64,000 nt of DNA from Eucalyptus grandis (lineage: Eukaryota; Streptophyta; Magnoliopsida; Myrtales; Myrtaceae), in contig NC_052621.1 in the NCBI RefSeq assembly GCF_016545825.1, positions 4,922,199 through 4,986,198 of the forward strand. The letters run 5' to 3'. Below are positions 23,451 through 35,220 of the stretch, one piece after another. The number at the start of each line of letters is the position of its first letter. The first letter of the stretch is position 1. The notes under the pieces are model-generated. The model did no database searches. It was not told the origin of the DNA and was given only the letters and a program-made list of their open reading frames with translations. The position numbers were made by a program, and so were the translations under genes.

Positions 23451-24364
23451 TACATCTAGTTAGATCCACTTTCATTCAAAAGCTAAAGCCAAAGAGTTAT
23501 GGGCCAATTATGATATATTAATTGCTTTACACTATATCAATTCTTCAATGTGAGATTCATTTAATACAACTCATTCACATGTGTATCCTAATAAGAAGGG
23601 TGGTAGAGAGCAAGCGGGGTTAGGCATGATATTCCATTTATCTATCGCGTATACATTGACCGATTATTCAAAGTCGCAGCTGGAGTCTCTTGATGCATGT
23701 TCTGGGAAGGTGGATTGTTCCCCTTAGGATGTTCACTTTGCACATGGAGACTCGAAAACCATACTTTTAAATCGGATTTGCAATAATGGTTCTTGTTGTG
23801 TGAACCCAAGCTGTTTCTTACAACAGATTACAATGTTCTTTATGAATTGATCAATATTGATGTCTTGAAACTCTCCTAATTCAACAATGATGTCGTATGT
23901 TGCCGAATGTGACGTGAACATTCGCCAGTTGCATGTTTAATATTGTCCCTCCTCCTTGAATGTCTCTCTTTTGTCTCATATATCCATCTCAAGTGTGGGA
24001 TATCTAAGACAATCCTGTGATACGGAAGCATTTATAATTGGTCAGTCTTTATATGCGGCTAAACCCAACCCCCCACCCCCCGGTAGCTGTTCTCAATTGA
24101 AGCTTCCCGATTCCCGATTCACGTGGTGTTCAAGCCTGGAGTCTACCTAAAACGATGTAAAATTGGCAATGCCTGTTGTTCTTAACACAATTTACGTTGA
24201 ACCATTAGTCAAGGCTTTGAAGGCAAAACCCATGAAGACAAGACCAACGAACATGGCGTTTCCATTGAAGTGATTGATGTCCAAGACTTTTTAAGGTTTC
24301 TTGTGGGGGTCAATGAAGGACTTTGAATTCCCTTCAAGCAGTGTCACTCTAGAAAAGGGCGTTT
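23451..24364. other. Intergenic DNA, no gene seen
   Basis: Mixed-composition DNA between the TRIM-like remnant and the copia element. Short frames (23733-23921 reverse, 23956-24150 forward) carry nothing recognisable. Confidence 0.35.
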
Positions 24365-25044
24365 TGTTAGCTGGGTTCACTCCTATGTGGAGGAGGCCCA
24401 ATGAGTTGTAAGTCCAAAAAGGGCTTGAGTACATATGATAAGTTATATGAAGAAATAAGATTTCTCACTATCTATATAAAGTGATAGCCGCAAAAGGAAA
24501 TAGTAACAAGAGAAAAAGAAAAAACAGAAAATCTAGGGGTTGGGACAATATCTGATTTTCATCAAGCTGGCATCGGAGGTCGATTTGTGGTCCGATTGAG
24601 CTGAAATTTTGTCAACATGTTCATGGCGCAATTTTCTCGAATTTGAACGGTTTGATTTTCGTTTGAAGCTCCGTACATCAGGTTTTTCGTAGATTGATCA
24701 AAACCTACGTTTTTTTATCAGATTTATCCTTGATCTCTTGTGAAATTCATGTGTATTACCAAGAATTATGTTCTTGAGATCTTTGCTGCTATGTACCTCT
24801 AGTATTTGCTAGAGAAGAACAATTTTGTTGATAGTGAAGAATTTCGGGTGGACTCCAGTCTCGTGGTTTTTGATCTCCTCACATCGAGGAGGTTTTCCAT
24901 ATAAAAAAATCATCTTGTGTTCGTGTGATTGGTATTTATTTTACTCTACTATATCGATTCCTATTAGGTTTACACAAGAGGGGAGATTATTTTATTCCGC
25001 TGCATTGATTCGATATTGTTCGAATTGTTACTGTTCTCCCATCA
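24365..25044 (+). repeat. 5' LTR of the Ty1-copia element
   Basis: 680 bp, TG...CA ends. It contains a TATA-like 'ctatctatataaagtg' at about 24470, the likely promoter, conserved in the 3' LTR (29190). It is followed after two bases by the PBS. Confidence 0.93.
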
Positions 25045-25046
25045 GA

Positions 25047-25058
25047 GTGGTATCGGAG
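25047..25058 (+). promoter_or_regulatory. Primer-binding site (initiator tRNA-Met)
   Basis: tggtatcggagc, one base off the standard TGGTATCAGAGC complementary to the 3' end of initiator tRNA-Met. It lies two bases after the LTR. Confidence 0.85.
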
Positions 25059-25097
25059 CTTTTGGTTATTGCTTGATTTTTTTGCCTTGTGTTAAAT

Positions 25098-28000
25098 ATG
25101 AGTAAAATGGTTACTCTGAATGGTTCGAATTATCATATTTGGAAATGGAAGATGGAAGACCTTTTATATGTGAAAGATTTTTATTTGCCCGTATTTGCCG
25201 AGGAGAAACCAGAGAATAAAACTGATGTTGAATGGTCTATATTTCATCGTCAAGTGTGTGGTTATATTAAGAAGTGGGTGGATGATAATGTTTTGAACCA
25301 TATTATTGAGGAAACACATGTACGCAGTTTATGGGATAAGCTCGAACAGTTATATGCTTGAAAGACTGGGAATAATAAGTTATTTTTGATAAAAACAGAT
25401 GATGGCTCTGAGATATCAAGATGGTATTCGTTTGACTAATAATTTAAATTCTTTTCAAGGAATTATAAATCAGTTGGCTGTAATGGGAATCAATTTTGAT
25501 GATGAGATACAAGTATTATGGTTGCTTGGTACTTTGTCGGACTCCTGGGAGACGTTCCGAACATCTTTGTCTAATTCTGCCCCAGATGGTACAATTACCA
25601 TGGATTTGGCCAAAAATGGTATTTTGAATGAAGAGATGAGAAGGAAGACACATGGATCGTCCTCTTCACAATCTAATGCCTTGGTAGAATAAGGGAAGAA
25701 GTGAGTCTCGAGGTTCGAGAAATAGAGATAAAAGTCGAGACAAAAGCAGAGGTACGCATAATAAATTTGCTAATGTTGAGTGCCATTATTGTCATCAGAA
25801 GGAACATATTCAGAGGTTTTGTCGCCAGTTAAAAAGGGAGAAACAAAAGGAGAAAGGTAAAAATAAGAAAAGTGATAATGACAGTGATGACAATCGTGTC
25901 ACTGCACTTAAAAAAGACTCTCTCATTGTTTTTTATGGTGATGTGGTGAATTTTGTATCTCTTGAGACCAGTTGGGTAATTGATAGTGGTGCATCCATTC
26001 ATGCTACGTCTTGTAGGGATTTCTTTACGTCATACATGTCAGGTGACTTCGGATCTGTGAAGATGGGAAACAATGGGCTAGCTCAAGTTGTAGACATTGG
26101 TGATGTGTGCCAAGAAACCAACAATGGCACAAGGTTAGTATTAAATAATGTTAAACATATACATGATATCTGCTTGAATTTGATTTCTACAGGCAAGTTG
26201 GATGATGAGGGGTATAGCAGCACCTTCAGTAATGGTCAATGGAAGCTCACCAAAAGTTCTCTTATTGTGGCTAGAGGTGAAAAATATTCTTCATTGTATA
26301 TTATGTAGGCAAAGTTGTCCACAGATAAAATTAATGCAGTAGACAACGAAGATGCAGCTGAGTTATGGCATAAGAGGCTCAATGACATCAATGAGAAGGG
26401 TTTGTCACTATTGGCCAAGAAGAAGCTTCTTTCGGGATTGAAAAGTTCGGCGCTAAAGAAGTGTGCTCACTGTTTAGCAAGAAAGCATAACAGAGTTGCA
26501 TTTAAAAACTCCCCTCCTTCAAGAAAGTCAGGTATACTAGATTTAGTGCATTATGATGTTTGCGATCCTATGAAAACAAAATCACTTGGTGGCTCTCTTT
26601 ATTTTGTTACCTTCATAGATGATTTTTCAAGGAAAATTTTGATTCATACCTTGAAAACTAAAGATTAAGTATTAGATGTTTTTAAGCAATTTCAGGCTTC
26701 AGTTAAGAGACAGACTGAAAGGAAATTGAAATGCATCGGAACTGATAATAAGGGAGAGTATATTGGACCTTTTGATGAATATTGCAGATAACAAGGTATT
26801 CGACATCAAAAGACACCTCCCAAGAAGCCTCAGTTAAATGGCTTAGCTGAGAGAATGAACATAACACTAGTTGAAAGGGTAAGATGCTTACTTTCACAGT
26901 CAAAGTTACCTGGATCCTTTTGGGGTGAGGCTTTAAGTATAGTTGTGCATGTATTAAATCTTACTCCATGCATTCCTTTAGAGTTTGATATTCCTAATAG
27001 AGTTTGGATAGGCAAAGATGTTTCTTATGATTATCTGCGTGTCTTTGGGTGCAAATCAATTGTGCATATTCTCAAAAATGAGAGGTCTAAACTTAATGTG
27101 AAAACACGACAGTGCATATTTATTGGTTATGGACAAGATATGCTTGGCTACAAATTTTATGATCTGGTTGAGAATAAAATTGTAAGAAGCAGAGACGTTG
27201 TGTTTATGGAATATCAAACAATAGAGGATATTGAGAAAGTAGAGATGATTTCAGCACCACAGGTTAGTGATAATTTGGTTGATTTGGATCCAGTTCCTCT
27301 TACAAATATTCCTACACAGGTTGATGAAGAACAGCAGGAAGTCAATGTTCCAAATAATGCACATGTTCCTGACCATGTTGAAATAGATAATACTATTCCT
27401 GAACTAGAGGCTCAATTAGATGTTCCACTGGATGTTCTAGTCCAGAGATCCGTTAGAGACCAACGACCTTCCACCAAGTATTTTGAAGATGAGTATGTAT
27501 TATTAACTGATGTAGGTGAACCAGAGTGCTATGCAGAAGCAATAAAAGATGAGTACAAAAGCAATTGGTTCGATGCTATACGAGATGAGATGCAGTCACT
27601 TTATGATAATCATACTTTTGAGTTGGTGAAGTTATCTAAAGGTAAAAGAGCTTTGAAGAACAAGTGGGTATATAGGTTGAAGCAAGATGAACATACTTCA
27701 CAACCACGGTACAAAGCTAGATTGGTTGTTAAGGGATACGGTCAAAGAAAAGGTATTGATTTTGATGATATATTTTCTCTAGTAATGAAAATGTCTTCTA
27801 TCCGTGTGGTATTAGGCTTGGCAGCTACCCTAAATTTGGAAATTGAGCAAATGGATGTTAAAACAACCTTCCTACATGGTGACTTTGGGGAAGAGATATA
27901 CATGGAACAACCTGAAGGTTTCAAATTGAAAGGGAAAGAGGATTATGTGTGCAAATTGAAGAAAAGTATCTATGGCCTAAAACAAGCATCGAGGCAATGG

Positions 28001-29070
28001 TACAAAAAGTTTGCGTTAGTTATGACAGAACAGGGCTATAAGAAGACTTCCTCGGATAACTGTGCGTTTGTCCAAAATTTTTATGATGATGACTTTATTA
28101 TTCTCTTGCTTTATGTTGATGATATGCTGATTGTTGGCAGGAATGCTCCAAGAATTGAGTTATTGAAGAAACAGTTGAGCAAGTCTTTTGCCATGAAAGA
28201 CTTGGGCTCGGTGAAGCAAATTTTTGGTATTAGAATTACCCGAGACAGAGATGCTAAGAAGTTGTTTTTGTCGCAAGAGAAATATATTGAGAAGATCCTT
28301 CAGAAATTTTACATGGACAATGCTAAAGTGGTTAGTACTCCTCTTGCTGCTCACTTTAATTTAAATATGAAGCCAAGTCCTATGACTGATAAAGAGAAGA
28401 AAGATATAGAAAGTGTTCCATACGTTTCAACTGTAGGAAGCTTAATGTATGCAATGGTATGTACACGCCCAGACTTGGCACGCACAGTTGGCGTTGTTAG
28501 TCGCTATTTGTCAAATCCAAGTAGAGAGCACTGGAATGTAGTGAAGTGGATTATGAGGTATCTTCAAGGAACTTCAAATTTGAAACTTAGTTTCGGGACT
28601 AGGAAACTTGAGTTACTTGGATACACAGATTTCGACTTGGCAGTGGATATTGATACTCGTAAATCTACTTCTGGTTATTTGATTTCTTTTGCGGGTGGAG
28701 TTGTGTCATGGAAGTCAATGTTGCAGAAGTGTGTTGCACTTTCTACAACCGAAACTGAATTTATAGCAACCACTGAAGCTAGTAAAGAGATGTTATGGAT
28801 GAAGAAGTTCTTAGAAGAACCTGGGTTCAAGCAAAAGAGGTATGTACTACTTTGTAATAATCAAAGTGCAATTCATCTTGGTAAGAAATCATCTTTTCAT
28901 TGATGTTTTGATATCATTGGATAAGAAATGTTATAGATGAAAAGTTATTGGAACTTGAGAAAATTCATACGGATCATAATGACTTTGATATGATGACGAA
29001 GACTCTACCAAGAGAAAAGCTTGAACATTGCCAATTGATAGCAAGGATGGTGAATCCCTCCACATTGTCG
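25098..29070 (+). pseudogene. gag-pol of the Ty1-copia element, interrupted
   Basis: Gag starts at the ATG at 25098 (MSKMVTLNGSNYHIWKWKM) and is stopped at 25359. It continues after a gap (25399-25692) and reaches a CCHC-like knuckle (CHYCHQKEHIQRFC, about 25783). Protease has WVIDSGASIHA (25974). The pre-integrase zinc region holds ELWHKRLND (26355), and integrase has the core DDFSRKI (26619) before a stop at 26666. The long frame 26855-28903 (682 codons) covers the end of integrase, then RT (QMDVKTTFLHGDF, LLLYVDDMLIVG) and RNase H (STSGYLISFAGGVVSWKS, TTETEFIA). A deletion and frame change near 28900 remove part of RNase H; its end is readable to about 29070. The RT catalytic YVDD is intact. 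Copia order (integrase before RT) is clear. Confidence 0.93.
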
Positions 29071-29072
29071 TG

Positions 29073-29083
29073 AGGAGGAGATT
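29073..29083 (+). promoter_or_regulatory. Polypurine tract before the 3' LTR
   Basis: gaggaggagatt sits directly before the 3' LTR start at 29084, the expected site for plus-strand priming. Confidence 0.7.
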
Positions 29084-29764
29084 TGTTAGCTGGGTTCACT
29101 TCTATGTGGAGGAGGCCCAATGAGTTGCAAGTCTAAAAAGGGCTTGAGCCCATATGATAAGTTATATGAGGAAATAGGATTTCTCACTATCTATATAAAG
29201 TGATAGCCACAAAAGGAAATATTAACAAGAGAAAAAGAGAAAGCAGAAAATCTGGGAGTTGGGGCAATATCTGATTTACATCAACCTGGCATCGGAGGTC
29301 GATTCATGGTCCGATTGAGCTGAAATTTTGTCAGCATGCTTGTGGCGCAATTTTCTTGAATCTAAACAATTTGATTTTCGTTTGAAGCTCCATACATCAA
29401 GATTTTCATGGATTGATCAAAATCTGCGTTTTTTTATCAGATTTATCATTGATCTCTTGTGAAATTCATGCGTATTGCCAAGAATTATGTTCTTGAGGTC
29501 TTTGCTACTATGTACCTCTAGTATTTATTAGAAAAGAACAATTTTGCTGATAGTGAAGAATTTCAGGTGGACTCCGGTCCCGTGGTTTTTTACCTCCTCA
29601 CATCGAGGAGGTTTTCCACGTAAAAAAAATCGTCTTGTGTTCGCGTGATTGGTATTTATTTTACTCTACTATATCGATTTCTATTAGGTTTACACAAAAT
29701 GGGAGACTATTTTATTCCGCTGCATTGATTCGATATTGTTTGAATTGTTACTGTTCTCCCATCA
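29084..29764 (+). repeat. 3' LTR of the Ty1-copia element
   Basis: 681 bp, colinear with the 5' LTR from TGTTAGCTGG to TCCCATCA. It is followed by the second cgttt target copy. Confidence 0.93.
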
Positions 29765-29769
29765 CGTTT

Positions 29770-31323
29770 CACTTTTCTCATCTGTGAAAGGATGTGAAGA
29801 ACAGGAAGGGCAAACATGGTGAGTAAGCGGAAAGCTGGGAAAATCTTCGTGTTGTCCGGGTCGAAGGTAATTCTCAACTACCTAGACAAAGTTCGAACAA
29901 ATTCAAATACAATAAAATAAAGAAAGTGGTACATTTAGCGTAGAGACAACCCAAATCTTTTCGGCCTGGTCCGTAGAAGCCTCAATCATTGTATCCATTT
30001 TGGTCCATACCTCGTTGTCGTAAGAGAGTATCTTGCAAGGCGGTCACGTCAAATAACGAATATGAAGAAATCCACACATAAGAAACTAGAGTTTTGAGAT
30101 TTAAATGTAGAAGTCAATAGGAATGCATATAAGATGGATAACCAGATTGATTGGTTGCATTCACTCATTACAACTAAGCAAAGGTTATCACTAACAATGG
30201 TTACACCAGATAAGCCACTTCATTTTCTTTTCAGATTCTTTTCAAGGGAATTACAATTTACTCATCTGATTTTTTAATAATGACAATTTGAATTGTTTTG
30301 CAAAAATCAGGTTGATAAGACAACTATCAAATAATGTTTACATTAAAATAGTCATGTTCGTAAACTATTCAAATGTTTTCTTTCAATTTGCTAAAAAAAA
30401 AAATTTGCCTGACCCGTCTTACTTTCTCAATCTTGTCAAAATTTTCACTCCATACTATTTGATGTTGACTTTATTATCTCTTTACACAAGCAAACATGTC
30501 ATATATGTATAAGTCAAGGAGTAGCAATAAACTCGACTATCACTTCTACGCATTCTACTTATGGTGCACTGTTCAGTTTAAAGCTTAGCTATATTATATG
30601 GATGCTTGAGGTTAATGAGTCAGTCACTGTAGCTCCACCAACAACCCAAAAACCAGAAAATTTCTCTACAGAGGTAACAAATGCCCGAAATATAAGTTGG
30701 CTGTCGGTTTGCTTACTACATGACTCGGTTTTGTAACTTTATGAAGAAATAATGCAATTTCTTTATCACTAGGCTTCCATGCTTGCTGGCTCTCTACATA
30801 TTGTGTTTGTGTTTGAGTTAATTTTATCATGTAGTTTTTAAGATTACCCTTACCTCATTTCATATTAATTTCAAGTGTGATACTTTTCATATATGAAGTA
30901 TTGTCAATTATTCAAACTATCCTAGTAAATTACATTAGTAGAACAATGCAAAGTCAATAATGTGACAAATTAATTGATTATCGATAAGAAATGGTAGGAT
31001 CGCACAAATTGAGATAGTTAGAAGAGGTGCTTACCTTCCATGAGTTTCCTTTGTTTAGCTTTTTTATTTTTTGTAATGCATTTTTTGTGTATATTTTTTA
31101 AATAATTTTTGACATATCATAGGCATGCCCAGATCTCAACTCAAGCCCTACTCTGTCATATCAGGGTTTAAAACTAAATAATCAAGTTCAAGCTCGCCCA
31201 AAAGAACATTTCTGGCCTATTTGACCTGAGTGGTCTTAAGTAAATTTGCAAGCTACCAGGCTCACAATAAAATTTGTTCTCTCCCTACAAGCAATGTAAT
31301 AAACACATCGTCAATATAACAAC

Positions 31324-31365
<42 letters not shown>

Positions 31366-31370
31366 TCGAA
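29770..31370. other. Intergenic DNA ending in a (TA)n microsatellite
   Basis: AT-rich DNA with no recognisable frame. A run of about 18 TA units lies at about 31327-31363, just before the LINE begins. Such tracts are common LINE insertion points. Confidence 0.45.
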
Positions 31371-31379
31371 GTTCTAGCC

Positions 31380-31870
31380 ATCGGTTTGGGCTCAAACTTG
31401 GAGGACAAGTCCCTCAAACCTTCCTCTTGATCTCCACCAAAGGAATTCCAGTGAGTCGACCTACAACTCGAGATCTCCCCTTCCCTAGGTGTGTGTGCGA
31501 GTTCAGGGTTGCGAACTAGTATTTCGGTTGCTAAGGGAGTTCCTGTGGTCATATTGAGCTCAAATTTGGAGGGTGAGGTCGCTTGCATCCCTCTTCATCC
31601 CCACTAAACCGTTTTGCAGCAGGTGGCCTAGAAGTTTAGATCTCACCATTTCCGTTCCCTGGTTCCTGCTCATCCAACGGGTTTTGGTGGATGTGGTGGC
31701 TCCGGTGGTCGGCTTGGGCTCATTTTTGGAGGCTGAGGTCACTTTGCTTCCCTTATCTTCCCCACTGAACCATTTCCCAGTAGGTGGTCTAGAAGTCCAA
31801 GTCTCGCCATTTTAGCCTCTCGAGCTCTGCTGTGATTTCGGGAGTCTGCTGTGGTTGAAGCTTCTTGCAG
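31380..31870 (+). repeat. LINE 5' UTR monomers, three copies
   Basis: Three tandem, imperfect units start near 31388, 31556 and 31718, each beginning 'ggctcaaa/attt.ttggagg' and containing '...ccccact.aacc.ttt...aggtgg.ctagaagt'. The period is about 162-168 bp. Similar 5' monomers in other L1 elements carry promoter activity; that role here is inference. Confidence 0.7.
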
Positions 31871-32001
31871 GGCGATTGTTGCATTGGGTTTTTTCCTCCT
31901 GCTATCCCACATTGTGCCATTGAAGCTAGACCTAGTAAGTCTCCTCCATCCAATGGATTTTCATTGGTAGGATTTGTACTGCACACTAGGTGTTTGCGGA
32001 A

Positions 32002-33598
32002 ATGGCTGTTGTTTCTTCTGGTGCGATTGGCCTTGACCGAGAATCCCAGCAACCTGCTAGTACTTCTAGGGGATGGAGCCCCACCTCTCGTGTTCATGGT
32101 AGCTCATCCTAGGAGCTTCCAGATCAGGAAATTCCTAACACATCAACCCATGTTGGTCCGGATGTCAAACAGAAAGAGCAGCTGATCTCCTCAACCCACT
32201 TGGGCCGATCAAGAGGTCGCAGCCGTAGCCGGTCCTCTTCCAAGAGACCATAGCCACCTATTCAGCAACCAAGTGATCCGAAAACAACTCCGGCTCGCTC
32301 ATGAGCGAGGGTGGCTCGCTTTGCTGCAAAAGGATACAATCTATCCTATATCCCACCTACTTTTGTGGACAACAAGCCCATCGTTCGTCTCTCGGAAGAG
32401 GCTATGAAGGCTTTGGACCTTGTGTGAAACGAGTATCTTGTTGGCTACTATATAGGGAGAAGGCTACCCTATAAGCTCACGGAAGATTCATTGAAGTTTG
32501 CTTGGGGCCCCAAACTTGTTGAAGTTTTGGCAGATGACCCAGGATTCTACTACTTCCATATCTCGGATCCAACCTTCCGAAGGAAAACCTAGAAGATGGC
32601 CCCCTTAAGGTTGCAAGGGTGCCCCTTATCTTGAAGCAATGGAGGCCCCTCATGGAGCTAAAAAATGAAAAACAAGAATCCATCCCTGTCTAGATTAGAT
32701 TGAAGAACCTCCCCTTCGAACTTTGGTCCGCACATTCCATTAGTGCTATAGCAAGTGTCGTGGGGAAACCACTTTATATGGATGAGCAAACTGAACAGAG
32801 AAAGATGATCTCCTTCGCAAGGGTTTGTGTGGAGCTCCATGCGGGTCAACCAAGGAGTAACTCTGTAGACGTGGTCTTGGAAGGAGTGGCCCGCTCGATA
32901 GCCATCAAGTATGAGTGGAGACCGATGGAGTGTGGAAGATGCGGCTACTTCAGTCACAATTGCGATGCCCCACCACCAAATACTAGAGCAGGTAGACCCG
33001 TGCAGAGGGGCCAGAATGCTCCTCCATCGACGAGGGATGGACCGTCTCACGCCCCTGACCCGACACCCCCTGTCTAGTCTCATGTACCTGTCCTGGCGGT
33101 GGATCCCCAAGAGCAGCAGCATGAGATAGAGCAAGTCCTTGAAACACTAATTGAAGCCGAAGTGGAGGTTGTGCCTCACTAGGACTGGAAACAAGTAGAA
33201 GGGAAAAAGAAGAAGGCTGCTCCCCCCAAGGAAGGTTCCACGTCCCTCCATAACAGCTCTGGCGATGAGGGCATCCCCCGTGTTGTAAAGACCTCAGCTT
33301 CGGGGAAACTCGAGCCTCTCGTATCTTCACGCAAGCTATCAAAGGGAATGCCCACTCCTTTAAAGGTGGTCCTACCCCTGTCTAGCCCTAGACCGACTAA
33401 CTTCAAGCCCTTCGAACAGCAAGTTAGAGGTGCCGAATCGGATGTCTCGTCTAGCTACGAAGATGAGGATTTGTTGGAGGTGGGTATGTCCCAAGGGTTG
33501 CCTCCAAAAGAGTGGTGACGATGCAGGACAAGCTGCTAACTCTACTTCCTGATCCACCTCTTGCCACGACTCCTATGGTTCCGGCTTCCTCTCGCTGA
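32002..33598 (+). pseudogene. LINE ORF1 relic (DUF4283 plus CCHC-type zinc knuckle)
   Basis: It starts at ATG 32002 (MAVVSSGAIGLDRESQQ) and passes an Arg/Ser-rich stretch (GRSRGRSRSRSSSKRP, about 32200). Then comes DUF4283, the nucleic-acid-binding domain of plant LINE/gag-like proteins: EYLVGYYIGRRLPYKL near 32431 and, after a shift, IRLKNLPFELWSAHSISAIA near 32697 and PLYMDEQTEQRKMISFARVC. A zinc-knuckle stretch KYEWRPMECGRCGYFSHNC lies near 32909. It is a knuckle of zf-CCHC_4 type with shortened spacing (Cys-X2-Cys-X4-His-X-Cys). Several stops and frame changes make it non-functional. ORF1 proteins coat the LINE RNA. It ends 56 bases before ORF2. Confidence 0.85.
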
Positions 33599-34268
33599 AA
33601 ACCTCTGAAGCCGAGGTAACCCAATTCTAGTCCTTCAACTTGTATATATTTCTATGTACATAGGTATTTGGAATAATAGGGGTCTAGTTGACCCTACTAG
33701 ACAAGCTGAGGTCCGAAGTTTGGTTTCCTTAAGTAGACTTTGCTTCGTTGGCCTTATGGAGACTAAAGTACTGGAAGCCATGTTCTCTTCTATTCGAGTC
33801 TAAGGGATTGGAGTTGGATTTCGAATTATAGTTGTGCTGTGGCACCCCTCGAACGGCCCTCGATCCGTTGGGGTTGCCACAGATCACTTACTCGCCTGTG
33901 CTTTCTCTTAACCTGAAAATCCATTACTTTGATACTATAGAAATTTAACAAATCCATAGGTCTTGGGGGCTTATATTCTTTCTATAGGTCCCTGCGCAGT
34001 TTATATAGCGGAAGCATATCCAACATCTCCATGTCCCATATTCAGAAACAATGCACACCAACTACACATTTTATAAGTTAAAGCCGGACACTTTTATTTA
34101 CATAACTTGATGGACATCACGGGTCGGTACATCAAAATGCCAAGATTTTTCTAAACTCGGTCATTTTAAAAAAGTACTAGACTCTATAACAACTGTGTAC
34201 AAAGGTCCATCAATCAGTGTCGACGGTCCAAAAATGCTTCATCTGCTGACCATCACTCTCGGTCACAC

Positions 34269-34514
34269 CTAGTCCGGTCCATCAGCTGGCGGTAGTGGCA
34301 ACGGCCCTAGTGTACTCCCATCACGGCGGACGAACACAGTCAAAAACTCCTGGATCACTGGGTCGGTGGGAGAACCAATGTCATACATGATCAATACCTG
34401 CACCTGAACAAAAACCAACCCTCGTATCTCAAGATGATGGTGCTCCGTACACTCACACTCAAGGTCGACCGGTATACCATAGAATGTGTCGGGGGTGACT
34501 GGTAGCAGAGGCAT
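34269..34514 (-). CDS. Short conserved ORF of the 3-kb TG...CA element family (copy 1)
   Basis: An 81-residue frame, ATG at 34514 and stop at 34269. Residues 10-47 (from TFYGIPVDLECECTE to LIMYDIG) align with the ORF at 61789-61989 in the sister element: both have TFYG-P-D-E-EC-E and end in MYDIG, with about 17 of 38 residues identical by eye and no gaps. The bases before the ATG also match (ccgtttggggactaacattt against cccttttgggaaccaacatt). No signal peptide, membrane segment or known domain is apparent. I do not recognise the protein. It may be a real element-encoded product or a conserved non-coding region that happens to stay open. Confidence 0.45.
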   Translation of the reverse strand: MPLLPVTPDTFYGIPVDLECECTEHHHLEIRGLVFVQVQVLIMYDIGSPTDPVIQEFLTVFVRRDGSTLGPLPLPPADGPD

Positions 34515-34859
34515 ATCTTCTAGTCCGAAATGTTAGTCCCCAAACGGGGTGAGTACAACCACTCAACAGCAAAAGATCCATTAAACTATACCATGCAAGC
34601 CATCACGATCTAGTTTGATGCAAGATAGACAGGATAGGTCATCAAGGAATGAGTATGCATCTAAACCATATAACTCTTCCACGCAATGACCGGTGCAGTT
34701 TCAACAAACAAGATGCATCATGATCAATCACACAAGTCCCGATCATAGGGCTAAACTGTTATGACACGTCCCATTCCATGCCATACAATTTAGTCCCATA
34801 ACCAGAACACATTCACACTTAGTATAATCATCCATTTTAACATTTATAAGGGTTTTATT

Positions 34860-35220
34860 CCCCCAGAGGACCAAGGTTTGCGTCCTTTTGGGATTTTGCA
34901 CCCAACCTGGCGTCGCGAAAGCCTCCGGCATTCAGCCACACAGGGCCACCGGGCATCCAGAGTATTGCGTCACATCCCTGGGCATCTTGCACCCCACCTA
35001 GCGTCACGAGGAATCACTGGGGGCCATAGACATGGTTACCCTTAACCTTCGGATTTACGTACAGACAAGCATCCAACCGGGCATCCCGAAGCTCCTGAGG
35101 AAAACCTCTGGGGCACTACGGTCCCGAGGCATCCACAAGGCATCGACTCATTCGATCCTTTGGGCCTCCCGACTCCTGGGGCATCATTGACCCGATGGTC
35201 CAACGGTAACAATTAACATC
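34860..35220 (-). repeat. GC-rich imperfect repeats in the 3.05-kb element
   Basis: Variants of 'gcatcc.g.ggca' and 'cctggcgtcgcgaa / ctagcgtcacgag' recur several times. The sister element has the complementary pattern at 60780-61060 (gatgcccgg…gccttg…ggtctttgc, spaced about 90-110 bp), which confirms that the repeats belong to the family. Confidence 0.65.

Larger units (their letters stand above)
24365..29764 (+). mobile_element. Ty1-copia retrotransposon, complete structure but defective
   Basis: Two LTRs (24365-25044 and 29084-29764) begin TGTTAGCTGG and end TCCCATCA. They enclose a primer-binding site, gag, a pol in copia order (protease, integrase, reverse transcriptase, RNase H) and a polypurine tract. 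Target duplication: cgttt at 24360-24364 and 29765-29769. The LTRs differ at many positions (roughly 6-8% by eye), so the insertion is not recent. The coding part has several stops and at least two frame changes, so it could move only in trans. Confidence 0.95.

Noticed and set aside
32002..33598. Host RNA-binding or zinc-finger gene
   Set aside because: The DUF4283 plus knuckle order, the stops and the position 56 bp before a LINE ORF2 identify it as LINE ORF1.
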